Shown in pieces: positions 29,865-38,226 of a DNA stretch of 64,000 bases. The stretch spans positions 3,968,001-4,032,000 of the forward strand of contig NZ_CP109442.1 in assembly GCF_036227205.1 (NCBI RefSeq), written 5' to 3'. Under the pieces are notes generated by a model. That model had not been told where the DNA came from and did not search any database. It was given only the letters and a program-made list of their open reading frames with translations. The stretch's first letter is position 1. Every line of letters starts with the position of its first letter. The stretch comes from Amycolatopsis sp. NBC_01480 (GTDB lineage: Bacteria; Actinomycetota; Actinomycetes; Mycobacteriales; Pseudonocardiaceae). Both the position numbers and the translations under genes were made by a program.

Positions 29865-31780
29865 GCCGTGCCTCCGATCGGCAGCGTCGCGGCGAAGGCC
29901 GAGATCTGCAGGCCCCGCAACGGCGTCAGGTCCACGCCCAGCCGTTCCGAGATGGTCTTCAACCGCTGGTCCGCGACGTCCAGCTCACGCGGGTTGCGCG
30001 CGCTGATGCGGACGACGCCGCGCAGCCCGATCCGGCCCTCGTCGGCCGCGGGCGAGATCGACATGGCGACCGTCGCCGAGAGCGCCCGGACGCTGGTGAG
30101 CGCGTTCAGGCTGCCGCTGATCTTGCCCTTCGGCCAGCCGGTGATGGCGTAGCTGGAGTGCCCGATGCCGGCCGCGGTGACGCCGGTCCAGCTCTCCTGC
30201 AGCGTGACCTTCGACGGCGAGCCGGCGACCGCGGTCAGCTCGGCCGCGGAGATGCTGGAGCGCAACAGCTCGTCCGGGTCCAGCGGCCGCGTCGGCACGC
30301 CCTGCGACTCCAGCGCGTTGCGCACGCGGGACATCGCGCCGATCAGCGCGCGGTGGGCGCCGACGACGCCGCCGCCACGCTCCCGGATCGCCGCCGGGCA
30401 GCGCCGCGGGTCGAGCCGGATCGCGATCCACGTGGTCCGCCGGGCCGCCGCGGGCAGCGGGCCGAGCACCTCCATGTACGAGCTGAGCGCCGGCGAGTCC
30501 GACGGCAGGGCCGCGGAGCCGGGGTAGCTGTGCCAGATCATCTGGATCGAGTCGAGGACCACGCCGCGGTCTTCGAGGCACGGGGCGAGCGAGGACAGCG
30601 GCAGGCTCGGCGCGCCGCCGGCCTGCGTGATCAGCGCGGGCGCCGGCTCGACGAGCAGCACGGCCGTCCAAGTGCCGTCGTTCCAGGCCATGCCGACCTG
30701 CTGGCGTTCGTGGTCGACACCGTGTGCCACAACGAGATCCGGCACGGCGAGGCGCAGCAGGTTCACCCGCGCGTCGTCCGGGCCGGTGACCGCGTTGTCC
30801 TCGCCCTCGGCCGCCAGCGCCTCGAGGCTGCTCGGCGGCGGCGGAGTCGCGACGCGGTCGTGCGAACGGAACCGGTAGCGCATGGTCAGGCCGAGCCACT
30901 GGGTGAACCAGCGCCCGCCCCAGCGCAGGAACGCGAAGATCAGGGCGAGCGCCGCGATGCCGATCGCCACGTACTTGAGCGACATGTTGATCGCGAGCAG
31001 CACCAGCCCGATCGCCACGCCGACTTCGAGCAGCACGAGGTTCGCCACCGGCAGCGGGCCGAGGCTGATGCCGCCGGAGCGACGGCGTGAGGGCGGGGCC
31101 ATCCGGGCCGTGGACGCCGCGCTCGGCTGAGGCGCGTCACCGGGGCCGTCCGAGCCCTGGCCGCCGGAGCCGCCAGGACCACCTGGGCCACCCGGTCCGC
31201 CCGGGCCGCCGGGACCACCAGAGCCGCCGCCGGGACCGCCGGGTCCACCAGGACCGCCGGGGCCATTGGGCCCACCAGGACCACTCGGTCCGCCGGGGCC
31301 ACCGCCAGGTCCGCCGGGACCCTTGGGCCCGGGTCCACCCGGTCCACCGGGACCGCCCGGACCCTTCGGTCCGCCAGGCCCACCCGGTCCGCCGGGACCC
31401 TTGGGCCCACCGGGACCTCCAGGGCCGCCCGGACCCTTCGGTCCGCCAGGCCCACCGGGACCGCCAGGCCCCTTGGGACCGCCAGGGCCACCCGGACCCT
31501 TGGGAGCGCCGGGTCCGCCAGGTCCATTCGGGACACCAGGTCCGCCGGGACCGCCGGGACCGCCCGGGGCGCCGGGACGCGGGCCGGGTCCGCCAGGGCC
31601 GCCGGGAACCCCGCCGGGGATGCCCGGTCCACCCGGGCCACGCGGCGGCATGCCGGGTCCACCAGGACCGCCCGGCCCACCGGTTCTCCCTGGCCGCTGA
31701 GGCGGGCCGAGGGGGCGTCCCCCTGGCGGCGGTGGCGGCCCCGGGGGACCAGGTTGGCGTGGAGGCGTGCTGACGGACAT
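29861..31780 (-). CDS. eccE: Type VII secretion protein EccE with collagen-like N-terminal extension
   Basis: The start is the ATG ending at 31780 ([11 protein letters not shown]), with GAGGGGAAG about 11 nt upstream; the product has 639 residues. Residues 6-213 are Gly/Pro triplets (GPG, GPK) resembling collagen. Two transmembrane helices lie near residues 246-292 ([38 protein letters not shown]). The 350-residue soluble part that follows matches EccE, a peripheral membrane component of ESX complexes ([39 protein letters not shown]). Mycobacterium tuberculosis ESX-4 lacks EccE, whereas ESX-4 of M. abscessus has it. The stop overlaps the next gene. Confidence 0.88.
   Translation of the reverse strand: MSVSTPPRQPGPPGPPPPPGGRPLGPPQRPGRTGGPGGPGGPGMPPRGPGGPGIPGGVPGGPGGPGPRPGAPGGPGGPGGPGVPNGPGGPGAPKGPGGPGGPKGPGGPGGPGGPKGPGGPGGPGGPKGPGGPGGPGGPKGPGGPGGPGGPGPKGPGGPGGGPGGPSGPGGPNGPGGPGGPGGPGGGSGGPGGPGGPGGPGGPGGSGGQGSDGPGDAPQPSAASTARMAPPSRRRSGGISLGPLPVANLVLLEVGVAIGLVLLAINMSLKYVAIGIAALALIFAFLRWGGRWFTQWLGLTMRYRFRSHDRVATPPPPSSLEALAAEGEDNAVTGPDDARVNLLRLAVPDLVVAHGVDHERQQVGMAWNDGTWTAVLLVEPAPALITQAGGAPSLPLSSLAPCLEDRGVVLDSIQMIWHSYPGSAALPSDSPALSSYMEVLGPLPAAARRTTWIAIRLDPRRCPAAIRERGGGVVGAHRALIGAMSRVRNALESQGVPTRPLDPDELLRSSISAAELTAVAGSPSKVTLQESWTGVTAAGIGHSSYAITGWPKGKISGSLNALTSVRALSATVAMSISPAADEGRIGLRGVVRISARNPRELDVADQRLKTISERLGVDLTPLRGLQISAFAATLPIGGTA
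31142..31765 (-). repeat. Tandem repeats encoding Gly-Pro-Gly/Lys triplets in EccE
   Basis: About 620 bp of low-complexity sequence encode Gly/Pro triplets. Near 31330-31510 a 36-bp unit (protein [12 protein letters not shown]) is repeated about four times with silent variation. The glycine recurs every third residue. Confidence 0.8.
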
Positions 31781-31936
31781 CCGCGCGTTCTCTTCCCCTC
31801 GTGCGTGCTGCGTACCCGGAAAGCCGGTCCCGGGGTGTCCGACCCTAGCTTGAGTTGGTAGAAACCCCACACCAGACGGTCCCCGTACGGCTATCCTGCG
31901 GAACCGTACCGCGACGGGGAGGACTGTAGGTCGAGA

Positions 31937-33266
31937 ATGCCATCAACACCCACGACTAAGTCTCAGGTTCAGGCCTACAAGTTCGTTCTGCGCCGGATGC
32001 AGTCGGCGCTGGTCCGGCGCGATGCCGTCATGCTCCACGACCCCATGCGCACGCATTCGCGCGCGACCGTCGTGGGCGTGATCCTCGGTGTCCTCGGCGG
32101 GGTCGTCTTCGTGCTGATCGCCCTGCTCAGCCCCGCGCCGTCGCTGCCGGCGACGGACAACATCGTGATCGGGCAGCAGTCCGGCACCGTGTATGTCGTC
32201 TCCGGCAACCCGGAGAAGCTGACCCCGACGTTCAACCTCGCGTCCGCGCGGCTGATCCTGATGGCGCAGAAGAAAGCCGCGTCCCAGGGGCAGGGCCAAG
32301 GGCAGGCCGGGCAGCCGGCCCCCGCGACGGATCTGAAGGTCCCGACCGTCGTCTCGGATGAACAGCTCAAGAACATCCCGCGCACGAAGCTGACCGGAAT
32401 CCCGGACGGCCCGCAGCTGCTGCCCGACGCGCAGCAGCGCATTTCAGCCAACTGGGCCGTCTGCGACCAGGTGGAGCTCGACCCGCAGCTGCCGCAGCCG
32501 GACAGCGTCAACAAGACCGTCCGCGGACTTCGACGGCCTGACCGTCGGCGACGTGTTCTCGACCACGCCGGCCGGCCAGGAGCCGGAGTTCTGGCTGATC
32601 ACGCAGAACGGCATCCAGAAGGTGACCCCCGCCGTCGCCGACATCATCCGCGTGGCGCGCAACGGCGACAGCGGCACCATCAAGTCGCTCGGCCTCGACA
32701 AGACCAAGGTCACCAAGCAGCTGCAGCCGACCGACGACGGTTACATCAAGGTCGACAACTTCCCGGCGAAGGTGCCGACCGTCCTGGACGCCACCCAGGG
32801 CTCGCCGGTCGCCTGCCTCGGCTGGTCGCTCAGCGCGGACAAGACGAACGCCCACACGTCCGTCTACGTGGGCAGCAACCTGCCGGTGGACAAGAACGCC
32901 GACGGCTCGTCGAAGGTGCTCCCGGTCAGCGCCACGGGGCCGAACGGGCTGCCCATCACCGGCTTCTACATGACGCCGGGCTACGGCGCGGTGGTGCAGT
33001 CGGCCACCGAGTCGCCCGCGACCTTCGGCAAGGGCCCGATCCAGCTGATCTCCGACCGCGGCATCCGCTACGGCGTGCCGGACACCGCCACGGCGGACGG
33101 CCTCGGCCTCACCGATCGGCTGCCGGCGCCGGAATCGATCATCGGCCTGCTGCCCACCGGCGCTTCGCTGAACACGCAGAACGTGCTCAAGCAGTTCGAC
33201 TCCGTGCCGATCGACCCGAACGCGGGCGCCTTCCCGACCCCGTCGACCCCGCCGGCCGGTAACTGA
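31937..33266 (+). pseudogene. eccB: Type VII secretion protein EccB, interrupted by a frameshift
   Basis: EccB is a single-helix membrane protein of the ESX core. The first frame starts ATG 31937 (TKSQVQAYKFVLRRMQSALVRRDAVMLHDPMR, classic EccB start; helix VVGVILGVLGGVVFVLIALL) and is conserved to about residue 195 (SVNKTV). At 32519-32523 (GTCCG) the coding frame moves to another frame, which continues ADFDGLTVGDVFSTTPAGQEPEFWLI to the natural end at 33266. One extra C, or two missing bases, explains it. Downstream sequence is intact EccB, so either a recent mutation or an assembly error is likely. Both halves would be needed for function. Confidence 0.85.
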
Positions 33267-33350
33267 GGGCACCGCGGCCCGGACGCCGGAACCACGGGCG
33301 GCTCCCGGCCGTCCACACTCGAACACACCTCGGGTGAAGTGGAGGGCGTT

Positions 33351-33680
33351 GTGGCCCCAGGGCAGAGCGCGTTGCGGATCGACGGCGTCGTCGTCGGTGG
33401 CTACGCGGAGAAGGTCGCACAGGCGGCAGAGGAGCTGGACGCCGCGGCGGCCGACGTGGGCGCCGGCGCGAGTGCCGCCGAGCCGTTCGGCGAACTGGGC
33501 GGCCGGCTCGGCGTGGGCCAGTCGTACACGCGGGCGTCGGACGCGCTCCGGCAGCAGCTCGCCACCGGGGCCGTCGCGCTCCGGTCGGCGGCGGCCGCGC
33601 TGGAGCAGCTCGCCTCGGGCCACGCGCAGCGTGACGCCGACGCGGCCGAGCAGATCAACCGCGCCGGGAGGACCTCGTGA
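33351..33680 (+). CDS. Small T7SS substrate-like protein, 109 aa
   Basis: The GTG at 33351 is chosen because GGAGGG lies 5 nt upstream; a GTG at 33339 lacks a ribosome site. The helical, Ala-rich product has two predicted helical segments around a central GGRLGVGQSYTRASDAL, resembling EspC/WXG100-type secreted helical hairpins though without a W-x-G. It overlaps the next gene by four bases (GTGA), so the pair forms a substrate unit directly after eccB. The family call rests on size, helicity and position. Confidence 0.65.
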   Translation: MAPGQSALRIDGVVVGGYAEKVAQAAEELDAAAADVGAGASAAEPFGELGGRLGVGQSYTRASDALRQQLATGAVALRSAAAALEQLASGHAQRDADAAEQINRAGRTS

Positions 33681-34792
33681 CCGAGCCGTCGCTCACGTTC
33701 GTCTCGGAGCTCGCGCGCGAGCTCGGCGCGACCGACCCCGTCGAGACGTACTACCGGCCGCTCGTCGGCCAGTGGGAGGAGCTGGGCGCGGAGGCCGAAC
33801 GCCTGCGGGCGGCGGCGAAGACCGCGGCCGGCGCTTCGGGTGGCTTGACCGACGAGCTGGGCCGCCTCGACGCGTCCTGGTCCGGCGCGGACGCCGACGC
33901 TTTTGTCGCCTACATGGGTGAAATCCGGTCGGCGAGCGAAGGCGTCGAGGACGCCCTCGACGCGCTCGCGGCCGCGCTGGACGAGTTGGTCACCTCCCTG
34001 ACCGGGATCGTCCACGACGCCGAGGCCGTGCTCGTGGACGCGGCGGATCTGCTGTCCGAATCGGCGATGCTGCCCTCCGGCGGCACCAGCCGGGCCCGCG
34101 GGCAGCTGCGTGAGACCGAGCAGTCGGTGAAGTCGCTGCACGACGCCGCCGAGCACCTGCTGCAGGGCTTCGGCCGGCTGTGCGACGGCGTCGACGCGCC
34201 GCCCGGCACGGCGTCCACCATCGAGGTCCGGCATCGGTACCCGCAGGAGCAGTTCCGCCTGCACGACGAGGACGCGGCACCGGCCGCGAGTGGTCCGGCA
34301 CAGGGGACGCTTCCCGCCGATCCGGCGCCGCACAGTGATTCGGCGCAGCCCGCGGCGGCCGCGGCGGCTTCTGCGGCGGGGGAGCCGCCCGCGTCCGCAC
34401 CGGCCGACGACGCCGTTTCTCCTTCCAGCACAGACGATTCCGTGTCCCCGTCGGCGACCGGCGATCTCCACGACGGCAAGCACAGCGCCGCCTCCCCGGG
34501 GATCGAGCAGGGCCAGGCGGGCGCCGTCCCGGACGCGCCGGAGCCGATCGCCACGGCCGCGCCGCCCGCCGCGCAGAGCCAATCCGGCGGAATGGCGATG
34601 ATGCCGATGATGGGCGGCATGGGCGGAGGTATGGGCGGTGGCGGCGGCGCTACGCAGCACAAGCCGAAGAACCGGACGCCGGCGAACCGGTCGGAGCTGT
34701 TCGGCGAGCCGGCCAACGTCACCCCGCCGGTGATCGGCGAGGACCCCAAGAGCCCCAAGAAGCCCGCCAAGAAGCCGAAACCCGGGAACTGA
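33677..34792 (+). CDS. Large WXG100-like T7SS substrate candidate, 371 aa
   Basis: The first 170 residues form an Ala-rich helical domain with the W-S-G turn at Trp68 (LDASWSGADADAFVAYMGEI), as in WXG100 proteins. The second half is a low-complexity Ala/Pro/Ser-rich region ending in MAMMPMMGGMGGGMGGGGG, then a basic and proline-rich tail (RTPANRSELFGEP). The Met/Gly segment and the following basic LF motif are shared with the two large proteins at 52184 and 55905. It overlaps the small partner upstream and ends before a strong terminator. It is likely exported by the ESX system. Confidence 0.7.
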   Translation: MTEPSLTFVSELARELGATDPVETYYRPLVGQWEELGAEAERLRAAAKTAAGASGGLTDELGRLDASWSGADADAFVAYMGEIRSASEGVEDALDALAAALDELVTSLTGIVHDAEAVLVDAADLLSESAMLPSGGTSRARGQLRETEQSVKSLHDAAEHLLQGFGRLCDGVDAPPGTASTIEVRHRYPQEQFRLHDEDAAPAASGPAQGTLPADPAPHSDSAQPAAAAAASAAGEPPASAPADDAVSPSSTDDSVSPSATGDLHDGKHSAASPGIEQGQAGAVPDAPEPIATAAPPAAQSQSGGMAMMPMMGGMGGGMGGGGGATQHKPKNRTPANRSELFGEPANVTPPVIGEDPKSPKKPAKKPKPGN

Positions 34793-34793
34793 C

Positions 34794-34835
34794 AAAGGGC
34801 CCCTCCTCGCGGTGAAAAGCGAGGAGGGGCCCTTT
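34794..34835. terminator. Perfect 17-bp bidirectional terminator
   Basis: AAAGGGCCCCTCCTCGC (34794-34810) pairs perfectly with 34819-34835 around an 8-nt loop; both ends carry an A or T run. It separates the converging substrate gene and mycP. Confidence 0.85.
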
Positions 34836-34855
34836 CAGCCCGAGTATTCAGCCGG

Positions 34856-36487
34856 TCAGCGCGAAGGCGTCGCCGACCGGTTCCGCCGGATCGTGTGCAT
34901 GACGAACAGCGTGATCAGCAGCGCCATCACCCCGCCGCCGGTGCCGGCCAGCGCGACGATCATCGGCGTGGAGCTCTGGCCGTCGCCGGGCGGCAGCTGG
35001 GCGGGCTGCACCATGGGCTTCGGCGTCGCCAGCACGCCGACGTCACCGGGCAGGTTGGCGGTCAGCGCGGCCACCGGGTCGATCACGCCATAGCCGACGT
35101 ACTCGTCCCGGCCACCCGGTGCCGCCGGGTGCTGCGCCGTCACCTCGAGGCGCTGGATCACCTGGCGGGCATTGAGTTGCGGGTACATCTGCCGCACGAG
35201 CGCGGCCACCCCGGCGACGTACGGCGCCGCGAAGCTGGTGCCCTGGATCGGCGAGGTCTGGCTGCCGCTGGAGATGGTCAGGTTGGCCAGCCCGGTCGAG
35301 CCGGCGGCCGGGTCCAGCGAAACGATCTCGGTGCCCGGCGCAGCGACGCCGACCCACGGGCCGTGCACGCTGAAGCTTGCCACACCACCGGTGCGGTCGA
35401 TCGCGCCGACCGAAAGCACGTCGTTGGTGAACCACGGCGGCGTGACGATCGACTTCGGCTTGTTCGCGTCCGCCTGGTCGTTCTGCGGGCAGGTGTCGGA
35501 GACGTTGCCCGCGGCCGCGACGATGACCACGTCGTTGTTGGCCGCGTACTGCACCGCGGCCTGGACCTTCTGCTCGCCCGCCTGGATGTTGCCGTCGGCC
35601 GCGCGGCAGTGGTCCACCGACATGTTGACGACCTTGATGTCGTGCCGGTCGGCGATGCCGCGGATGATCTCGGCGAGCGTGTCGAGCGTGCCCGCCGTGC
35701 CCTCCTTCTGCAGCTGGCGCTGGTCGCCCTGGTCCTGCTGGGAGTTGGTCCCGCCGGGCTGGCCACCGCCGCCGCCGGAGGTCGACGGCGGGAGCGAGGA
35801 GCCGCCGTTGGGCTGCCCGCTGCTGTTCGGCTGGCTCGAGCTCCCGGCGCCGCCGGACGAGCTGTTCGTGGCCTCGGCGTAGTTCTCGCTCAGCTGCCGG
35901 TAGGAGACGATCGTGGCGTCCGGTGCGACGCCGATGAAGCCGACCTGCGGGTTGTCCGGCTTGGCCGCGATGATGCCGGCCACCTCGGTGCCGTGACCGT
36001 CGCAGTCCTGCAGGCTCGGCGGGATGCCGTTGTCCGGCTGGGCGACGTAGTCGGCGCCGCCGCTCTCCACCCGGCCGCCGAACCACGGGTGCTGCGTGAC
36101 ACCGGTGTCGATCACGCCGATCTTTTGGTCGCCGCCGACGCTGTGCTTCGCGGCCCGGACGATGTCCTGCGCCTTCTGCAGCTGCAGGTAGTCCTGGCCC
36201 CATGGCCGGTACTTGATCTCGACGTTGTTGCCGAGCGTGCTGCGCTGCACGCAGTTGGTCTTCTTGGTGTAGGTCTTGTCCGGCTTCTTCTGGTCCGCCG
36301 GCAGCTGGGTCATGTCCACCGGCGGCGGTGTCGCCCAGAAGCCCGTGGTGCTGTCGGCGGTCTGCGCGGACGCGGGCGAGGCGACGGCGAACGGGGACAG
36401 CACCCCCAGTCCGGCGGACAGCAGGACGACCCCGGCCCGGCCGGTGAAGCCGAGCTTGCGGGCGGCGGGACGCTTGCGGCCGGTCAT
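34856..36487 (-). CDS. mycP: Mycosin (type VII secretion subtilisin-like protease) MycP
   Basis: The 543-residue membrane-anchored serine protease stabilises ESX complexes and processes substrates. A signal peptide spans residues 15-42. The catalytic triad is visible: Asp127 (IGVIDTGV), His165 (CDGHGTEVAG) and Ser418 (GTSFAAPYVAG), with the oxyanion Asn in AAAGN near 328. A Ser/Gly/Gln-rich loop (residues 208-257) is the mycosin insertion. A C-terminal helix near residues 508-534 (IVALAGTGGGVMALLITLFVM) anchors it. The ATG shares one base with the eccD stop (TGATG). Confidence 0.95.
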   Translation of the reverse strand: MTGRKRPAARKLGFTGRAGVVLLSAGLGVLSPFAVASPASAQTADSTTGFWATPPPVDMTQLPADQKKPDKTYTKKTNCVQRSTLGNNVEIKYRPWGQDYLQLQKAQDIVRAAKHSVGGDQKIGVIDTGVTQHPWFGGRVESGGADYVAQPDNGIPPSLQDCDGHGTEVAGIIAAKPDNPQVGFIGVAPDATIVSYRQLSENYAEATNSSSGGAGSSSQPNSSGQPNGGSSLPPSTSGGGGGQPGGTNSQQDQGDQRQLQKEGTAGTLDTLAEIIRGIADRHDIKVVNMSVDHCRAADGNIQAGEQKVQAAVQYAANNDVVIVAAAGNVSDTCPQNDQADANKPKSIVTPPWFTNDVLSVGAIDRTGGVASFSVHGPWVGVAAPGTEIVSLDPAAGSTGLANLTISSGSQTSPIQGTSFAAPYVAGVAALVRQMYPQLNARQVIQRLEVTAQHPAAPGGRDEYVGYGVIDPVAALTANLPGDVGVLATPKPMVQPAQLPPGDGQSSTPMIVALAGTGGGVMALLITLFVMHTIRRNRSATPSR

Positions 36488-37884
36488 CACTTGAGGTTCA
36501 GGTGTCGCAGTGTCGTGTAGAGGTCCATCACGCCCAGCGCGAGCGGGATCACCACGGCGATGCAGATCGCCTCGAGGATCTCCACGGTCCGCCGCAGCGG
36601 CGGCGAGAAGCGCTGGTTCGGGAAGATCACGCCGACCACGAGGGCGCCGGCGCCGACCAGGATCAGCGCGCCGAAGACGTACATCACGCGCTGGTCCGCG
36701 GTGGCCGAGGTCATCCAGCCGATCAGGATGCCCGCGGCGGACACCATGCCGGTGGTCAGCAGCGCGATGGCCTGCGCGCCGTTCGCGTACGCCCGCGCGC
36801 GCAGGAGAAGCACGAGCGTGGCGACCACGCCGAGGATGATGCCGAAGACGCCGGGGGCGGTCGCCGCGATCACGGCCGAGATCGCCGTGACGGTGCCGCA
36901 GCCGATCATCAGGCCGGTCATGTAGTCGTGGGCGATGGAGGTGCGCTGCTCGATGGCGCGGTAGTCCGGGAAGCCGGTGTCCTCCTTCAGCTCCTCCGCG
37001 GTGCTGGGCACGTGCGGCAGGGGGAGCTTCGCGAGCCAGATGGTCGCGCGGGGCAGGATCGAGATGCAGGCGAGCGCGACGGCGACCGCGCCGGCGGCGA
37101 TGCCCGCGGGCGGCTCGTTCGAGATCAGCATCGCGGCCAGGAAGGCGAGCGCGCCGAAGGTGCCGACCGTGGCGGCGGCGATGAAGACGGTGATGCCCGC
37201 GCCGATGACCGCGATGCAGACGGACGCGACGATCAGCACCAGCACGGCGCCCAGCAGCAGGTTCGCCCGGACCGAGAGCCCCGGCACGATGTAGAACCCG
37301 CTCACGAACGCCAGCGGCAGGCCGCCCGCGGCGGCGATCAGCACGCCCGTGGCCTCCGCCTGGTACGCCTTCGCCAGCGTCGCGCCGAGGGCGACGCACG
37401 CGATCGCGCCGATGCCGCCGGCGATGGCGGGGGCGATCGAGCTGCCGCCGTAGAGCGACCCGCTCAGGAACAGCGCGAGCGCGGACAGCGCCAGGGCCAG
37501 CCCGCCGGCGACGTGGCCGAAGCGGCGCGCGGTCTCCTTGGTCCAGGGCCGGAAGCTGTCCGGCGCCGACTCCGCGATGGCGTCCACGACGTCGTCGTAC
37601 AGCGGCGGCGGCGGGTTCTCGTTGCGCTTGCGCAGCTGCAGCAGCTCGCCGTCGATGATCCCGAGGGACGCCAGCGTCCGGCTCGGGTCGAGGGCGGCGT
37701 CGCCGAGTTTCGCCAGTGCCCAGCCGCCGTGGCGGGCGCCGCCGTCCGGCGATGTCTCCTTCGCCATGTCCAGCAGCATGGGCAGCAGGTCGGCCACCGC
37801 GACGTCCGCCGGCAGCGCGACGTCGATCCGGGTGTTGGGTGCCACCACCGTCACCCTGCTGAAAACCGTCGTGCCCGTTGCCAC
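36487..37884 (-). CDS. eccD: Type VII secretion integral membrane protein EccD
   Basis: The 465-residue protein has an N-terminal ubiquitin-like domain (residues 7-90; TVVAPNTRIDVALPADVAVADLLPMLL, TLASLGIIDGELLQL) followed by about eleven transmembrane helices. This is the channel-like vestibule subunit of ESX systems. It starts with GTG (VATGTTVFSRV), preceded by GGGG. It forms a minus-strand pair with mycP and diverges from eccC across a 342-nt gap. The eccD-mycP pairing matches the ESX-4 order. Confidence 0.94.
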   Translation of the reverse strand: MATGTTVFSRVTVVAPNTRIDVALPADVAVADLLPMLLDMAKETSPDGGARHGGWALAKLGDAALDPSRTLASLGIIDGELLQLRKRNENPPPPLYDDVVDAIAESAPDSFRPWTKETARRFGHVAGGLALALSALALFLSGSLYGGSSIAPAIAGGIGAIACVALGATLAKAYQAEATGVLIAAAGGLPLAFVSGFYIVPGLSVRANLLLGAVLVLIVASVCIAVIGAGITVFIAAATVGTFGALAFLAAMLISNEPPAGIAAGAVAVALACISILPRATIWLAKLPLPHVPSTAEELKEDTGFPDYRAIEQRTSIAHDYMTGLMIGCGTVTAISAVIAATAPGVFGIILGVVATLVLLLRARAYANGAQAIALLTTGMVSAAGILIGWMTSATADQRVMYVFGALILVGAGALVVGVIFPNQRFSPPLRRTVEILEAICIAVVIPLALGVMDLYTTLRHLNLK

Positions 37885-38226
37885 TAGTTGCCCCCGCTCT
37901 GATGAGTCAGCTCCCGGGGGAACTTATACCGAACCCAGGGGGCGGTTACACCGACTGTCCGAAAATGACCGGCGAAAGTACCTCGCCGTACTACTGCGGG
38001 CGCCCGTCCGGGGGGCCGGATCCGGTGAGCTGATCTTTACTGTCGGTGGTGGGTCGTAGACTCTGGCGGCAAGAGGAAACGGGTGGGCGAACGGCCCGCC
38101 GTGGGGGCCGAACGGGCCGGATCCGGGCGTTGCCCGGATTTCCACGGCGACGTTCGATAGGTTGTCCCGCGCACCCGAGCGCACACCGCCGGCCGCCATC
38201 GTCGAGTAGGAACAGAGGGGACCTCG
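37885..38226. promoter_or_regulatory. Divergent intergenic region between eccD and eccC
   Basis: The 342-nt gap has no gene and must hold promoters for both directions. On the minus strand TATAAG (about 37928-37933) fits a -10 box without a clear -35 box. On the plus strand TTTACT (38036-38041) and TAGACT (38057-38062) are spaced by 15 nt, shorter than ideal. GAGGGGACC is the eccC ribosome site. Confidence 0.35.

Noticed and set aside
31266..31700. Plus-strand frame encoding GPPGPPG collagen-like repeats
   Set aside because: It is the antisense of the Gly/Pro tract of EccE. GC-rich triplets read in reverse also give GPP. EccE is supported by homology downstream.
31142..31765. CRISPR-like 36-bp repeats
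   Set aside because: Units are contiguous with no spacers, vary silently and encode an in-frame Gly/Pro tract.
33339..33350. GTG at 33339 as start of the 109-aa T7SS protein
   Set aside because: The GGAGGG ribosome site lies after it and 5 nt before the GTG at 33351.
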